Part shown: one piece after another, positions 43,599 through 43,607 of the stretch | Layout of the letters: every line of letters starts with the position of its first letter | How positions within the stretch are numbered: the stretch's first letter is position 1 | Source: Pseudobacteriovorax sp. | GTDB taxonomy: Bacteria; Bdellovibrionota_B; Oligoflexia; Oligoflexales; Oligoflexaceae | Assembly (NCBI GenBank): GCA_013215145.1 | Contig: JABSRP010000054.1 | Coordinates: 1 to 43,607, forward strand | DNA length: 43,607 nt | Direction of reading: 5' to 3' | Notes under the pieces: generated by a model | Seen by the model: only the letters and a program-made list of their open reading frames with translations | What the model was told of the DNA's origin: nothing | Database searches by the model: none | Program-made: the position numbers and the translations under genes

Positions 43599-43607
43599 AT
43601 GGCAAAG
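43599..43607 (+). CDS. Start of a further gene, cut by the window edge
   Basis: GGAGGA lies ten bases before ATGGCAAAG, and only three codons are visible. It probably belongs to the same iron-regulated operon. Confidence 0.5.

Overview
The window looks like chromosome from a Gram-negative predatory or free-living bacterium of the Bdellovibrionota (Oligoflexia-like) type. This is inferred from gene content, not from a marker gene. The pointers are three regulators built like the TIGR02147/DUF4423 family, two 7TM-DISM signalling proteins, an unusual density of multidomain phosphorelay proteins, and many small secreted proteins and lipoproteins. No rRNA, tRNA, CRISPR array or complete insertion sequence was found.

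Layout. 1-1.1 kb is mobile-element debris: IS21-like terminal repeats abutting a truncated small secreted protein, an orphan coding fragment, and a frameshifted IS66-type transposase C-terminus. 1.1-23.2 kb is a signalling region. It holds a DISM sensor kinase with CheA-like Hpt and ATPase domains (K1), a papain-like lipoprotein, an operon of PhnD-like binding protein, hybrid kinase and barrel protein with a divergent REC-PilZ-like regulator, a DISM-class III cyclase, a second CheA-like kinase interrupted by two in-frame TAA codons (K3), a Notum/pectin-acetylesterase-like hydrolase, a 6TM histidine kinase with receiver, and a FIST sensor gene (one in-frame TAA) followed by a third, intact CheA-like kinase (K2). 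23.3-38.8 kb is mostly exported proteins: a Cys-His hydrolase-like lipoprotein, a Tat-exported GMC oxidoreductase (one in-frame TAG), several hypothetical secreted proteins, two TIGR02147-like regulators, an alpha/beta hydrolase, a TetR/SnoaL-like pair with a clear palindromic operator, a PAP2 acid phosphatase, a frameshifted HTTM membrane protein and a lipoprotein with an internal duplication. 39.0-42.7 kb is a compact locus of regulator, Gly-rich exported peptide, small 2-TM protein, divergent exported protein and two tandem CPBP intramembrane proteases. The right end has a strong Fur box upstream of a 70-codon exported protein and the first codons of another gene.

How the genes fit together. 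K1, K2 and K3 share one cytoplasmic core (PAS-like domain, Hpt, CheA-type ATPase, no CheW-like domain) attached to different inputs: DISM 7TM, a GAF-like domain with a FIST partner, and a 6TM module. They look like a paralogous kinase family that must signal through separate receivers. The PhnD-like protein, hybrid kinase and barrel form one transcription unit without ABC transporter genes, which suggests ligand sensing rather than uptake.

Two features deserve most attention. Four in-frame stop codons in three genes, plus a frameshift in a fourth, are concentrated in 14-37 kb and point to gene decay, readthrough or reinitiation. The 39.0-42.7 kb locus looks like an uncharacterised exported-peptide and membrane-protease system. 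Several convergent gene pairs are separated by almost loopless perfect palindromes, the longest 46 bp.
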